Part shown: one piece after another, positions 7,592 to 15,972 of the stretch | How positions within the stretch are numbered: position 1 is the stretch's first letter | How the letters are laid out: each line of letters opens with the position of its first letter | Assembly: GCA_937927675.1 (NCBI GenBank) | Contig: CALBSG010000123.1 | Coordinates: forward strand, 1-20,815 | Reading direction: 5' to 3' | Length of the DNA: 20,815 nt | Source: an uncultured Paracoccaceae bacterium | GTDB taxonomy: Bacteria > Pseudomonadota > Alphaproteobacteria > Rhodobacterales > Rhodobacteraceae | Made by a program: the position numbers and the translations under genes | The notes under the pieces: model-generated | Told to the model about the DNA's origin: nothing | Databases searched by the model: none | Seen by the model: only the letters and a program-made list of their open reading frames with translations

Positions 7592-8938
7592 ATGTCCAAC
7601 CCCGACAGCTTTAGCCTTGGTCACTGGCGCGGATCGCGTGGCGATGCCGCCTTGGCCGAGGTCAACCGCAGCATCGCCGTCCAGGGCGGCGGGTTGCGGC
7701 GCTTTGCGGCCTTCCTTGGGCCGGGCTATCTGGTTGCGGTGGGCTATATGGACCCCGGCAACTGGGCGACCTCGATCGCAGGCGGATCCAAATTCGGCTA
7801 CACACTCTTGGTCGTGGCTTTGGTGTCGAACCTGATGGCCATCGTTCTGCAATCCTTGGCAGCGCGGCTGGCCATCGCCTCGGGCCGGGATCTGGCGCAG
7901 GCCTGCCGTGATGCGTTCGCGCCTTGGGTGGCCTATCCGCTGTGGCTTTTGGCCGAGATCGCCATCATCGCCACCGACATTGCCGAAGTGATCGGCACAG
8001 CCATCGGGTTGAACCTGCTCTTTGGTATTCCCTTGGAATTGGGTGTGCTTATCACCGCGCTGGATGTGTTCCTGATCCTTTATCTGCAAAACAAGGGCTT
8101 TCGCTGGCTGGAGGCTTTTGTGGTGGCGCTTTTGGGCATCATCACCGTGTCCTTCGGCCTGCAGATTGCACTGGCCGATCCCGATTGGGGTGCTGTGATC
8201 CTCGGCTTTGCCCCGACGGTCGACATCGTGAAGAACCCCGAGATGCTGTATCTCGCCCTTGGGATTCTGGGGGCCACGGTGATGCCGCATAACCTCTATC
8301 TGCATTCGGCCATCGTGCAGACCCGCGCCTATGGCGAGACATTGCCGGAAAAGCGGCAGGCCCTGCGGTTTGCCACCATCGACAGCACCGTGGCGCTGAT
8401 GTTCGCGCTTTTGGTCAATGCCTCGATCCTGATCGTGGCGGCCGCAACCTTCCATGCGGGCGGCGTGGGCGAGGTGGCCGAACTGGATCAGGCGCATCAA
8501 ATGCTTGGCCCGTTGATGGGGGCCGCCGTAGCACCCATGCTGTTTGCCGTTGCCTTGCTGGCCTGCGGGTTGAATTCGACCGTCACCGCCACCCTTGCGG
8601 GCCAAGCCGTGATGGAGGGCTTTTTGCGTCTGCGCCTGCCGCCATGGCAGCGCCGCCTGATCACGCGCGCCATCGCCATTCTTCCCGCTGCCGGGGTCAC
8701 CTTGCTATACGGCAGCGCCGGCACCGGGCGGTTGTTGATCCTGACGCAGGTGGTTTTGTCCTTGCAGCTTTCGTTTGCCGTGGTGCCTTTGGTGATGTTC
8801 ACCACCTCGCGCCGCCGGATGGGGGCAATGGTGGCGCCGCTGTGGCTTGGGGTGCTGGCATGGCTGATTGCGGTGGTGATCGTGGCGCTGAACCTCAAGC
8901 TGTTGTGGGATTTTCTCGGCCTGAACGGCGGATCTTGA
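7592..8938 (+). CDS. mntH: Nramp-family Mn2+/H+ symporter
   Basis: A 448-residue inner-membrane divalent metal importer with about 11 hydrophobic segments. The two diagnostic metal-site motifs are present: DPGNW at 54-58 (helix 1) and MPHN at 231-234 (helix 6). In Nramp transporters the Asp, Asn and Met of these motifs coordinate Mn2+ (or Fe2+). The N-terminus has ~38 mostly polar residues before the first helix, somewhat longer than in E. coli MntH. The promoter carries a Fur/Mur/Irr-like operator, which supports a role in Mn or Fe supply. It diverges from rpiA and is followed 49 bases later by the GST pair, with no clear terminator between. The ribosome binding site is weak (CAGG). Confidence 0.95.
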   Translation: MSNPDSFSLGHWRGSRGDAALAEVNRSIAVQGGGLRRFAAFLGPGYLVAVGYMDPGNWATSIAGGSKFGYTLLVVALVSNLMAIVLQSLAARLAIASGRDLAQACRDAFAPWVAYPLWLLAEIAIIATDIAEVIGTAIGLNLLFGIPLELGVLITALDVFLILYLQNKGFRWLEAFVVALLGIITVSFGLQIALADPDWGAVILGFAPTVDIVKNPEMLYLALGILGATVMPHNLYLHSAIVQTRAYGETLPEKRQALRFATIDSTVALMFALLVNASILIVAAATFHAGGVGEVAELDQAHQMLGPLMGAAVAPMLFAVALLACGLNSTVTATLAGQAVMEGFLRLRLPPWQRRLITRAIAILPAAGVTLLYGSAGTGRLLILTQVVLSLQLSFAVVPLVMFTTSRRRMGAMVAPLWLGVLAWLIAVVIVALNLKLLWDFLGLNGGS

Positions 8939-8987
8939 CGGCACGGCATGGCTCAGGCCTCCTGCGGCCGTTGGACAGGGGGGCTGC

Positions 8988-9671
8988 ATGTATAGACTGC
9001 ATGGCGTTTTGGATTGGGGATCGCAGGTCATTCGCCTGACCTTGGCGGAACTGGCGCTGCCGTTCGACTTTCATCAGATTGATGTCGCGGCGGGCGGCCT
9101 GACATCGCCAGACCTGCTGGCGCTGAACCCGTTCGGCCGGGTGCCGGTGCTGGAAACGCCCGACGGCCCGATTTTTGAAACCGCCGCCATTCTGCTTTAT
9201 CTGGCGGAAACCCATGGTGCGCTTGCGCCCTTGCCCGGTGCGCCGGATCGGGCCGCCTTTCTGACATGGTTCATGCTGGTGACAAACACGGTGCATCCGC
9301 TGACCATGACGCTTTTGCACCCTGAACGTCCGGGCGGTGCAGAGGTGGCCCCGGCGGTCGCCGATGAAACCCATCGTCAACTGCGCCGTCATCTGGCACT
9401 GCTTGACACCGTTGCGTCAACGGGCGCGTGGTGGCTGTCGTCCGAGCGACCGTCGATCCTGTCGCTGTTTCTTGTCATGCTGCTGCGCTGGATCAAGGCC
9501 TTTCCGGCCTATGCGCGCCATTCCATCAGGCTGGCCGATTATCCCGCCTTGCAGGCGATGGCCAAGGGTCTGGAAACCCGGCCCTCGCTTGTTGCCGCCC
9601 TGCATGCCGAGGGGCTCTGCGGCGCGGTTTATTCCAATCCCCCCTGCGAAACCCCGGCCGAACCTGCCTGA
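8988..9671 (+). CDS. Glutathione S-transferase family protein, first of a tandem pair
   Basis: A 227-residue soluble GST-fold protein. The N-terminal thioredoxin-like domain (1-~78) has the cis-proline glutathione loop RVPVLETPDG (Pro53) and the gamma-glutamyl-binding turn FETAAILLYL, with Glu64-Thr65 in place of the more common Glu-Ser. Ser12 (DWGSQVIRL) is the best candidate catalytic residue. A helical C-terminal domain follows, with a WFMLV...LLHPER segment. It aligns without gaps over its first ~75 residues with the next gene, so the two arose by tandem duplication. The substrate is unknown: GST family members conjugate, reduce or isomerise many compounds. It lies 49 bases after mntH and 84 bases before its paralogue. 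Confidence 0.88.
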   Translation: MYRLHGVLDWGSQVIRLTLAELALPFDFHQIDVAAGGLTSPDLLALNPFGRVPVLETPDGPIFETAAILLYLAETHGALAPLPGAPDRAAFLTWFMLVTNTVHPLTMTLLHPERPGGAEVAPAVADETHRQLRRHLALLDTVASTGAWWLSSERPSILSLFLVMLLRWIKAFPAYARHSIRLADYPALQAMAKGLETRPSLVAALHAEGLCGAVYSNPPCETPAEPA

Positions 9672-9741
9672 CGCCGCCCTGAACCTCGAAACGTCGCTTT
9701 TTGCCTGCCATTGCCCCGCCACCCTGCCATAGTGCTGCGAA

Positions 9742-9747
9742 AAGGAG
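9742..9747 (+). promoter_or_regulatory. Ribosome binding site that sets the start of the second GST
   Basis: AAGGAG lies 8 bases before the ATG at 9756. It rules out the in-frame TTG at 9711 and favours the ATG over the adjacent GTG at 9753. Confidence 0.75.
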
Positions 9748-9755
9748 CGCCTGTG

Positions 9756-10418
9756 ATGTATGTTCTGCACTACTATCCCGATACCGCCTCTTTGGCGGTG
9801 CGCATGGTTCTGGCAGAACTTGGCGTGCAGCACCGTTGTGAGTTGATCGACCGCGAGGCCGGCATGTTGTCTTCCCCCGCCTATCGCAAGATGCAGCCCT
9901 TGGGGCTGATCCCGGCGATGGAAACGCCAGATGGCACGATGTTCGAAACCGCCGCGATCCTGCTCTATCTTGCTGACCGTCACCCCGGCCTTGCCCCGGC
10001 TGTGGGCAGCCCGGACCGTGGCGATTTCCTGAAATGGCTGTTCTTCACCTCGACCAATGCCCATACGACCCTGCTGCAACTGTTTTACCCCGAACGCACC
10101 GCTGGGCCGGATTGCGTGGACCATGTGCTGGCCCATGCCCTGCCCAAGATGAAACAATATCTGTCCCTTCTGGACCAAGCTGCTGGCGCGAACCCAAGCT
10201 GGCTGTCACAGGACCGCCCGACAATGCTGGGCTATTACATCGCGATGCTGATGCATTGGCTGGGCGGCTTTGGCGCAGACCATCCCTTGCAGATCAACGC
10301 CGCCGACTATCCTGCCCTGTTCAAGATTCTGGTCCTGCTGGAAGGCCAGCACGCCACCCAAGCCATCGCCGAGGATGAGGGGCTTGGCCCCACCCCCTTC
10401 ACCGCCCCTCTTGCCTGA
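9756..10418 (+). CDS. Glutathione S-transferase family protein, second of a tandem pair
   Basis: A 220-residue GST-fold protein paralogous to the preceding gene. Landmark residues sit at identical positions: Ser12 (DTASLAVRM), cis-Pro53 (LIPAMETPDG) and Glu64-Thr65 (FETAAILLYL). In the C-terminal half the motif YPERTAG corresponds to HPERPGG of the first copy. The C-terminal domains differ more than the N-terminal ones, which in GSTs suggests different hydrophobic substrates, since that domain shapes the substrate pocket. It ends 11 bases before sdaA, so the two are probably cotranscribed. No substrate can be assigned. The two might form heterodimers, since GSTs of this type dimerise; this is inference. 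Confidence 0.88.
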   Translation: MYVLHYYPDTASLAVRMVLAELGVQHRCELIDREAGMLSSPAYRKMQPLGLIPAMETPDGTMFETAAILLYLADRHPGLAPAVGSPDRGDFLKWLFFTSTNAHTTLLQLFYPERTAGPDCVDHVLAHALPKMKQYLSLLDQAAGANPSWLSQDRPTMLGYYIAMLMHWLGGFGADHPLQINAADYPALFKILVLLEGQHATQAIAEDEGLGPTPFTAPLA

Positions 10419-10429
10419 AAGACCCCCTG

Positions 10430-11809
10430 ATGTTTCTCTCTGTCTTCGATATGTTCAAGGTGGGCGTTGGCCCCTCGTCCTCGCACACCATGGGGCCGAT
10501 GGTCGCCGCCGCGCGGTTCTTGGACAAAATGCGCGCCAGCCCGTTCCATTTTCATGGTTTGCGCGCCTCTCTTCATGGCTCGCTTGCCTTTACCGGGGTG
10601 GGTCACGCCACCGACCGCGCCACCATCCTTGGCCTCGCAGGGTTTGACCCGGCCACCTATGACGCGGCAAAGGCCGAAGCGACCCTGCAGCGGATTGAGC
10701 AAACCCATCAGATCGAGGCCCCGGGCCTGCCAGCGCTGGCCTTTGACCCGAAAAAGGATCTGGTCTTTGATTACGGCCCCTCGCTGCCCGGCCATGCCAA
10801 TGGCATGATCTTGAAGGCCACCGACGCCCAAGGCGACATCATCATGGAGGAAACCTATTACTCCATCGGCGGTGGCTTTGTGCTGACCGCAGCCGAGCAA
10901 GCCGAGGCGGGCGGCGCCAAAGCCAAGGCACGGGCCGATGTGCCCTACCCGTTTGAAACCGCAGCCGAAATGCTGGACATGGCGGCGAAATCGGGGCTGA
11001 CGATCGCCCAGATGAAACTCGCCAATGAGCTGAAATTCCGGTCCAAGGCCGAAATTGACAAGGGCCTCGCCCGGCTGTGGGAGGTGATGAACAACTGCAT
11101 CTCGCGCGGCATGGTGACCGATGGCATCCTGCCGGGGGGCCTGAAAGTGCGCCGCCGCGCCAAGGGCATCCACGAGGCACTGATCGCAGAACGCGGGCTG
11201 AACATGACCGCGCCCCATACGATCAACGACTGGATGAGCCTTTATGCGATGGCGGTGAACGAAGAAAACGCCGCTGGCGGGCAGGTTGTGACCGCCCCCA
11301 CCAATGGCGCGGCGGGGGTTTTGCCCGCAACCATCCGCTATTGGCTTGACCATGTGCCGGGCGCATCGGCCTCCAAGGTGGGGGATTTCCTGCTGACAGC
11401 CGCGGCTGTGGGCGGGCTTTGCAAGCACAACGCCTCGATCTCTGGCGCGGAATGTGGCTGTCAGGCCGAAGTCGGATCGGCCGCCGCGATGTCGGCAGCC
11501 GGGCTTTGCGCCGTGATGGGCGGCACGGTGATGCAGGTGGAAAACGCTGCCGAAATCGCACTGGAGCACCATTTGGGCATGACCTGCGATCCGGTCAAAG
11601 GGCTGGTGCAGGTGCCATGCATCGAACGCAACGGCCTTGGCGCCATAAAGGCGGTCTCGGCCGCCTCGCTCGCGCTGCGTGGCGATGGCATCCACCTTGT
11701 CAGCCTTGATGCCTGCATCGAAACCATGCGCCAGACCGGCCATGACATGCATGAAAAATACAAGGAAACCTCGCTCGGCGGCCTTGCCGTCAACGTCCCG
11801 AACTGCTGA
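10430..11809 (+). CDS. sdaA: L-serine ammonia-lyase (iron-sulfur L-serine dehydratase, single chain)
   Basis: A 459-residue cytoplasmic enzyme converting L-serine to pyruvate and ammonia with an oxygen-sensitive [4Fe-4S] cluster. The beta domain opens with the signature VGPSSSHTMGPM (~13-24); the alpha domain carries TAPTNGAAGVLPA and the cluster cysteines. Cys344 (ECGCQAE), Cys386 (GMTCDP) and Cys397 (VPCIER) have the spacing known from the Legionella enzyme. The chain ends in cysteine (PNC, residue 459), matching the Legionella C-terminal Cys reported to enter the active site and bind the cluster as an intrinsic inhibitor until serine displaces it. It starts 11 bases after the second GST gene, with a weak Shine-Dalgarno. 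Length and residues are those of an intact enzyme. Confidence 0.95.
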   Translation: MFLSVFDMFKVGVGPSSSHTMGPMVAAARFLDKMRASPFHFHGLRASLHGSLAFTGVGHATDRATILGLAGFDPATYDAAKAEATLQRIEQTHQIEAPGLPALAFDPKKDLVFDYGPSLPGHANGMILKATDAQGDIIMEETYYSIGGGFVLTAAEQAEAGGAKAKARADVPYPFETAAEMLDMAAKSGLTIAQMKLANELKFRSKAEIDKGLARLWEVMNNCISRGMVTDGILPGGLKVRRRAKGIHEALIAERGLNMTAPHTINDWMSLYAMAVNEENAAGGQVVTAPTNGAAGVLPATIRYWLDHVPGASASKVGDFLLTAAAVGGLCKHNASISGAECGCQAEVGSAAAMSAAGLCAVMGGTVMQVENAAEIALEHHLGMTCDPVKGLVQVPCIERNGLGAIKAVSAASLALRGDGIHLVSLDACIETMRQTGHDMHEKYKETSLGGLAVNVPNC

Positions 11810-11819
11810 GCCGTGCCAA

Positions 11820-11852
11820 GCAAAGGCGCGGCCTTAGGGCTTGCGCCTTTGC
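11820..11852 (+). terminator. Stem-loop downstream of sdaA, probable terminator
   Basis: A perfect 10-base-pair stem, GCAAAGGCGC (11820-11829) with GCGCCTTTGC (11843-11852), around a 13-base loop, starts 11 bases past the sdaA stop. No U-tract follows, so it may instead stabilise the mRNA 3' end. The rest of the 200-base gap up to the DMT gene holds a smaller hairpin (GGGGGC 11924-11929 with GCCCCC 11935-11940) and no supported gene. Confidence 0.5.
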
Positions 11853-12009
11853 AAATACTCGTCTTTGCGACCTTGGCAAAATCTGCAACTGGATGTCTTG
11901 GGGCCGTGGCAACGCGGGCGCACGGGGGCGAGATGCCCCCTAAGCCCGCCCCACCCCGAAAGGTCGCAATCAGACGGTTTCCCGCCCACCAGACCCGCTA
12001 GGCAAGGCC

Positions 12010-12969
12010 ATGACCCAAGCCCTCGCCCGCCCCGCCCCCGCTGACAGCGCCCCTCCCAACCGCATCCTGACCGGCATTGCCCTGATGCTCGCATTTTGCG
12101 TGCTGGCGCCGCTCTTGGATACCGCGTCAAAACTGGCCACGGCCACAATTCCGGTTGGCCAGATCACCACCGCCCGCTTTTTGGTGCAAGGCGCCCTGAT
12201 GATGCCGGTCGCGCTGTTCATGGGGCTGAACTGGCGCGTGAGCCGCCGCAACCTTGGGCTTTTGACGCTTCGGGCGGTATTTCTCCTCTCCTCGACCTAT
12301 GGCTTTGTCGCGGGCGTGCAGGTGATGCCGATTGCCGATGCGCTGGCCATCGTCTTTGTTGAACCCTTCATCTTGCTGATCCTTGGCCATCTGATCTTTG
12401 GCGACCATATCGGCCCGCGCCGGATCATCGCCTCGGCTGTGGGGTTTGTGGGCTGCCTTCTGGTCATCCAACCCTCGGTGATGGCCTTTGGCCCGGCCGC
12501 ACTGTTTCCGCTGATCTCGGCCTTTGCCTTTGCCGGCTATATGCTGGTGACGCGGGCCATGTCAGAAGGCGTGCATCCGGTCATGCAGCAGCTGCACACC
12601 TCGATCATTGGTTCGGCGATCTGCCTGCCCATCGTGGCGATCGCCGATGTCACCCATTGGCCAACGCTGGACCCGGTGATGCCGCAGGGCTTGGCTTGGC
12701 TCTGGCTCTTTGGCGTCGGCTTCTGGGCGGCGGCGGCACATATGTGCATGACGGTGGCGCTGAAATACGCCCCGGCCTCAACCCTGGCGCCGATCCATTA
12801 CCTTGAGATCATCACCGCCGTCTTCCTTGGCTATGTGGTCTTTGGGGATTTCCCCAATGCGCTGACCTTCACCGGTATTGCGATCATCGTCGCCTCGGGG
12901 CTTTACATCATTCACCGCGAGCGGCTTGGCGCAAGTGCAAGCCATGTAGAACTGCCGCCAGATATCTGA
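12010..12969 (+). CDS. DMT superfamily transporter with two EamA domains
   Basis: A 319-residue inner-membrane protein with about ten hydrophobic segments arranged as two EamA repeats (about 25-150 and 165-300). Typical family features are the first-repeat stretch YGFVAGVQVMPIADALAIVFVEPF and its second-repeat counterpart ALKYAPASTLAPIHYLEIITAVFLGYVVFGD. Members export metabolites, amino acids or drugs; the substrate cannot be read here. The start at 12010 follows GCAAGG. The gene is alone on the plus strand after sdaA, and its last 62 bases overlap the 3' end of the thiamine pyrophosphokinase gene on the other strand. Confidence 0.9.
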   Translation: MTQALARPAPADSAPPNRILTGIALMLAFCVLAPLLDTASKLATATIPVGQITTARFLVQGALMMPVALFMGLNWRVSRRNLGLLTLRAVFLLSSTYGFVAGVQVMPIADALAIVFVEPFILLILGHLIFGDHIGPRRIIASAVGFVGCLLVIQPSVMAFGPAALFPLISAFAFAGYMLVTRAMSEGVHPVMQQLHTSIIGSAICLPIVAIADVTHWPTLDPVMPQGLAWLWLFGVGFWAAAAHMCMTVALKYAPASTLAPIHYLEIITAVFLGYVVFGDFPNALTFTGIAIIVASGLYIIHRERLGASASHVELPPDI

Positions 12970-13585
12970 CCGGCAGGATCACCAGCATCTTCGGCGCATC
13001 AAAGCGGAGCCGCACTGGCCCCGTCACCTCATTCGAGGTGCCAATCTGGCCGTCGGGGGCGAAGTTCAGCCCTGCGATGGGCCAGCGCAGGCCCTCGCTG
13101 GTGCCGCGGACCGGCCCCATGGGAAACAGCGACAGACGCGTGCCAGAGGGCAGATCCAGCGCCAGATCGGGCGGGCAGAGGAAGGTCACATCGCGCGGCC
13201 CTAGGATCAGGCAGCGCTGGTCTGCGGCCCGCACAAGACCGCTGAACACCGCAAGCCCGTGATCCATCCGCGCGCCCGCGAATCCCAAGCCCAGAATGAA
13301 CGGCGCGCGGATCAGCCGCAAAGATTTGTCAAAATCGGTGCTGTCTTGTTCGGGAACCGGAAACAACCGTCCCGCAAGCCGGGCCTTCGTCGCGGCAGAG
13401 ATCGAATCCATGTCTCCGATCACCGCTTCGGGGCTATGTCCCAGCCGCAGCAAACGGTCCGCCCCCCCATCCGCCCCAACAATCCTTGGGGCAAATGCGG
13501 TCGCACGGGCCAGCTGCGCCGCCGTCACCGGGCCGCCACCGACCAGCGTAATCCCGTCCAAAGAGTCGACAATTGCCTGATTCAT
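12908..13585 (-). CDS. thiN: Thiamine pyrophosphokinase
   Basis: A 225-residue cytoplasmic enzyme transferring pyrophosphate from ATP to thiamine to make thiamine diphosphate. Motifs in order: GADGGADRLL (~37-46); VIGDMDS (~55-61), whose Asp residues bind Mg/ATP; DSTDFDKSL (~82); GARMDHGLA (~103); and the late SNEVTGPVRL (~186) that closes the thiamine site. I chose the ATG at 13585 because the domain starts immediately after it; an in-frame start at 13639 would add 18 residues without family support. Its 3' end runs 62 bases into the convergent DMT gene. No thiamine (TPP) riboswitch is visible in the 142 bases upstream. Confidence 0.9.
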   Translation of the reverse strand: MNQAIVDSLDGITLVGGGPVTAAQLARATAFAPRIVGADGGADRLLRLGHSPEAVIGDMDSISAATKARLAGRLFPVPEQDSTDFDKSLRLIRAPFILGLGFAGARMDHGLAVFSGLVRAADQRCLILGPRDVTFLCPPDLALDLPSGTRLSLFPMGPVRGTSEGLRWPIAGLNFAPDGQIGTSNEVTGPVRLRFDAPKMLVILPVRYLAAVLHGLHLRQAARGE

Positions 13586-13727
13586 GCCGATACTGTTCTT
13601 CCAATTGCGGCAAACTGCCTGTTCTGCGGACACAATCAATCCTTCAAATTACCCTGATCTGTCCACGGATTCGAACAGGATAAAGGGCAATCTGCCCGGA
13701 ACGAGTACTGCAGAAAGCGAATGTCCT

Positions 13728-15929
13728 ATGACCGGGGCCAGCAAGATTCTCACCGTCTCCTATGGCACTTTCTCCTGCACATTGGAGGGGTTTGACGACC
13801 CCTTCAACACCATGAAGGCGATTGCCGAATATTTCCGCGACCTTGCGGCTGAAGATCGCTATTTCGGGGCCGAACCGCCGACGCCCGATGCCGCCATGCT
13901 GCACCGCATCGCCGAACGCGAAATTCAACGCCGGGTCGAGGCGAAGATCCAAGACAATGGCGTGATCCTGCGCGCCGGCGACCGGGAGGGGGCAGACGCG
14001 CTTCCCGCACCGGTGGTCATGGCGCCTAGCGTTCTGGCCGAGCCGCTGCAGACGGTGACCGTCTCCCCTGCCCCCGTGGCAGATGCCGAAGCCGCCGCCG
14101 AAAGCGTGGCCGCCCGGCTGCAGCGCATCCGCGCCCGCCATGCGGCACAAACCGCCGCTGAACCCGGCCCGACCGTGGTGACCACACCGGTTGCCGCCGT
14201 TGTGGTCGAGGGGACGCACACCGCCGCTGCACCCGCGCCGCTTGCGACAGCCGGTTTGGACGACAGCTATACCGAAGATGAGCATGCCGAGGCGCTGCCG
14301 CTTGAAACGGCCGTGGCTGAACCTGTGATTGAAATTTCCGATCACTTGGAAAGCATTCTGGATGCGGCAGAGACGGATCTGGCTGGCTTGGCTGCCGATC
14401 CGGCGCCGGAATTGCCGGCCGTTGACCTGCACCAGATTGACCTTTCCGACGATTTTTCCGACCTGCCCGAGGCCGAAGATTTCGATCCGGCACCCCTTGC
14501 CGCGGTCGAGGTTGAGTCCTTGGATAACGTGGACGAAACCGCGCAGAACAACGACGCGGTTTTGGCCAGCCTTGTCGACAATCTTGTCGAAACTCTTGCC
14601 GCCGCGCCGACCGAACCCGCCGATGAACCCGCCCCTTTTGACGCGTTTGATGCCGAACCCGATGACGAGGTGGCGGATAGCGGGATGCTTGACGACGCAT
14701 CCACACCCAGCACCGCGACGGAAACCGACGAGAGCGCCTTGCTCTCGCGACTGTCAGAGATTGCGGCCGAGGTGGACGCCGCCCAGCCGGATGCAGCCCC
14801 CGAGGTGATCGAAACCACCGATCAAACTGCACCGGCCGCCGCCGCGGACGAGGCCCCCAAACCGCAGCGTGCAAGGGCGCGCGTCATCCGCATCCGCCGC
14901 GCCGAAGCCCCGGCAGCCGAGGCCGAGACGCCCTCCCCCGTCGCCGCGTCAACGGAGGAAGCAACCGCCCAATCGACAACAGCCTTGTCTGATGAGGCCG
15001 AAGCCGCGCTTCAGGCCGAACTCGCCGCCTTGGAAGCGGAACATGGCGCCGAGGCCCCAACGACCGCAGAGGTCGAGGCCCCCGCGCCGCAACCTGCCGC
15101 CGAACGTGAGGACGACGACATCGCGACCGATATCGAGCCGCGCCACCATGCGCCGATTCCCGCCGAAGACGACGCGGTTAATCGTCTGATTGCACAAGCA
15201 AATTCAGAAATGGACGGCGAAGAAACCCGCCGCCGCCAATCTGCCATCGCCCATCTCAAGGCCGCCGCCGCCGCGACAGCCGCAGACCGCAGCGCCCAAG
15301 ACAGCACCACCAGCGAAAACACCCGCATGGAGGCCTATCGCGACGATCTGGAACGCGCGGTGCGCCCGCGCCGCCCGGCCAGCGGTGGCAGCAGCACTGC
15401 CCGCCCGCACAGCGACGCCGATTCTGTACAGCGTCCGTCCCCCTTGGTTCTGGTGTCAGCCCAGCGTATCGACCGCGACCTGAGTGACGCCGCCCCGCGC
15501 GTGGTGATGCCGGTGCGCCCGCGTCGTGTCAGCGCGGCCCTGACGGATGCGAACCTGATGCAAGACGCCGATCAGAGCAACGATGACCTCGACGGCCTGC
15601 TTTCCCCGGACGAGGCGGAAAACCTGTTCGCCGACGCCTCCAGCTTTCAAGATTTCGCCGATCAACTGGGCGCAACCGCCCTGCCCGACCTTTTGGAGGC
15701 GGCCGCCGTCTATTGTGCCGAAGTGCTGCAACGCCCGGAATTCTCGCGCCCGCTGGTGATGCGCCAGATCGCGGGCCTGCCCGGCCAGACCACCACCGCG
15801 CGGGAAGATTATCTGCGCGGCTTTGGAACGCTGTTGCGGCAGGGCCGGATTGCCAAGGTCAAGCGCGGCATGTTCGCCCTGACCGACCGCTCGCCCTATC
15901 TGGCCGAGGCGCGCAAACAGACAGGCTGA
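13728..15929 (+). CDS. Large acidic, mostly disordered protein of unknown function with conserved ends
   Basis: A 733-residue protein whose function I do not recognise. Residues 1-~78 are a compact block (ILTVSYGTFSCTLEGFDD, then PFNTMKAIAEYFRDLAAEDRY). Residues ~85-460 are low-complexity, dominated by Ala, Glu, Asp and Pro, and interrupted near 380-395 by a basic patch (RARARVIRIRRAEA). A helix-like block near 467-550 contains DDAVNRLIAQANSE, RRRQSAIAHLKAAAAAT and YRDDLERAVRPRRP. Residues ~622-733 form a folded C-terminal block (LPDLLEAAAVYCAEVL, FSRPLVMRQIAGL, LRGFGTLLRQGRIAKVKRGMFAL), winged-helix-like in its helix-then-basic-strand pattern. There is no signal peptide or membrane segment. 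The ATG at 13728 is chosen because the conserved block begins there. The leader has a small hairpin, GGGCA (13685-13689) with TGCCC (13693-13697). I recall relatives in Rhodobacterales, sometimes labelled chemotaxis protein CheA; no CheA domain is visible. Confidence 0.85.
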   Translation: MTGASKILTVSYGTFSCTLEGFDDPFNTMKAIAEYFRDLAAEDRYFGAEPPTPDAAMLHRIAEREIQRRVEAKIQDNGVILRAGDREGADALPAPVVMAPSVLAEPLQTVTVSPAPVADAEAAAESVAARLQRIRARHAAQTAAEPGPTVVTTPVAAVVVEGTHTAAAPAPLATAGLDDSYTEDEHAEALPLETAVAEPVIEISDHLESILDAAETDLAGLAADPAPELPAVDLHQIDLSDDFSDLPEAEDFDPAPLAAVEVESLDNVDETAQNNDAVLASLVDNLVETLAAAPTEPADEPAPFDAFDAEPDDEVADSGMLDDASTPSTATETDESALLSRLSEIAAEVDAAQPDAAPEVIETTDQTAPAAAADEAPKPQRARARVIRIRRAEAPAAEAETPSPVAASTEEATAQSTTALSDEAEAALQAELAALEAEHGAEAPTTAEVEAPAPQPAAEREDDDIATDIEPRHHAPIPAEDDAVNRLIAQANSEMDGEETRRRQSAIAHLKAAAAATAADRSAQDSTTSENTRMEAYRDDLERAVRPRRPASGGSSTARPHSDADSVQRPSPLVLVSAQRIDRDLSDAAPRVVMPVRPRRVSAALTDANLMQDADQSNDDLDGLLSPDEAENLFADASSFQDFADQLGATALPDLLEAAAVYCAEVLQRPEFSRPLVMRQIAGLPGQTTTAREDYLRGFGTLLRQGRIAKVKRGMFALTDRSPYLAEARKQTG

Positions 15930-15972
15930 TCGCCATCTTCGATCAAGGCCGGGACTGCCACCCGCGCCTTCC

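Noticed and set aside
7451..8605. In-frame upstream extension of rpiA of about 385 codons
   Set aside because: It is antisense to the clear mntH gene, and its translation (Gln/His/Gly/Arg-rich) is typical of the complement of a GC-rich coding frame. RpiA begins at the ATG at 7450.
10307..11752. Long minus-strand open frame opposite sdaA (about 480 codons)
   Set aside because: It is the antisense shadow of the well-supported serine dehydratase and has no recognisable domain.
11813..12001. Small open frame of 62 codons in the gap after sdaA
   Set aside because: It overlaps the sdaA terminator hairpin, has no ribosome binding site and no recognisable domain, and its composition looks like random GC-rich sequence.
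13586..13727. TPP riboswitch upstream of the thiamine pyrophosphokinase gene
   Set aside because: The conserved thi-box core (CUGAGA and its partner helices) is not present in the upstream region on the minus strand.
13728..15929. Reading the acidic protein as a CheA chemotaxis kinase
   Set aside because: There is no histidine phosphotransfer, dimerisation, HATPase or CheW-like domain; the label seems to arise from low-complexity acidic sequence.
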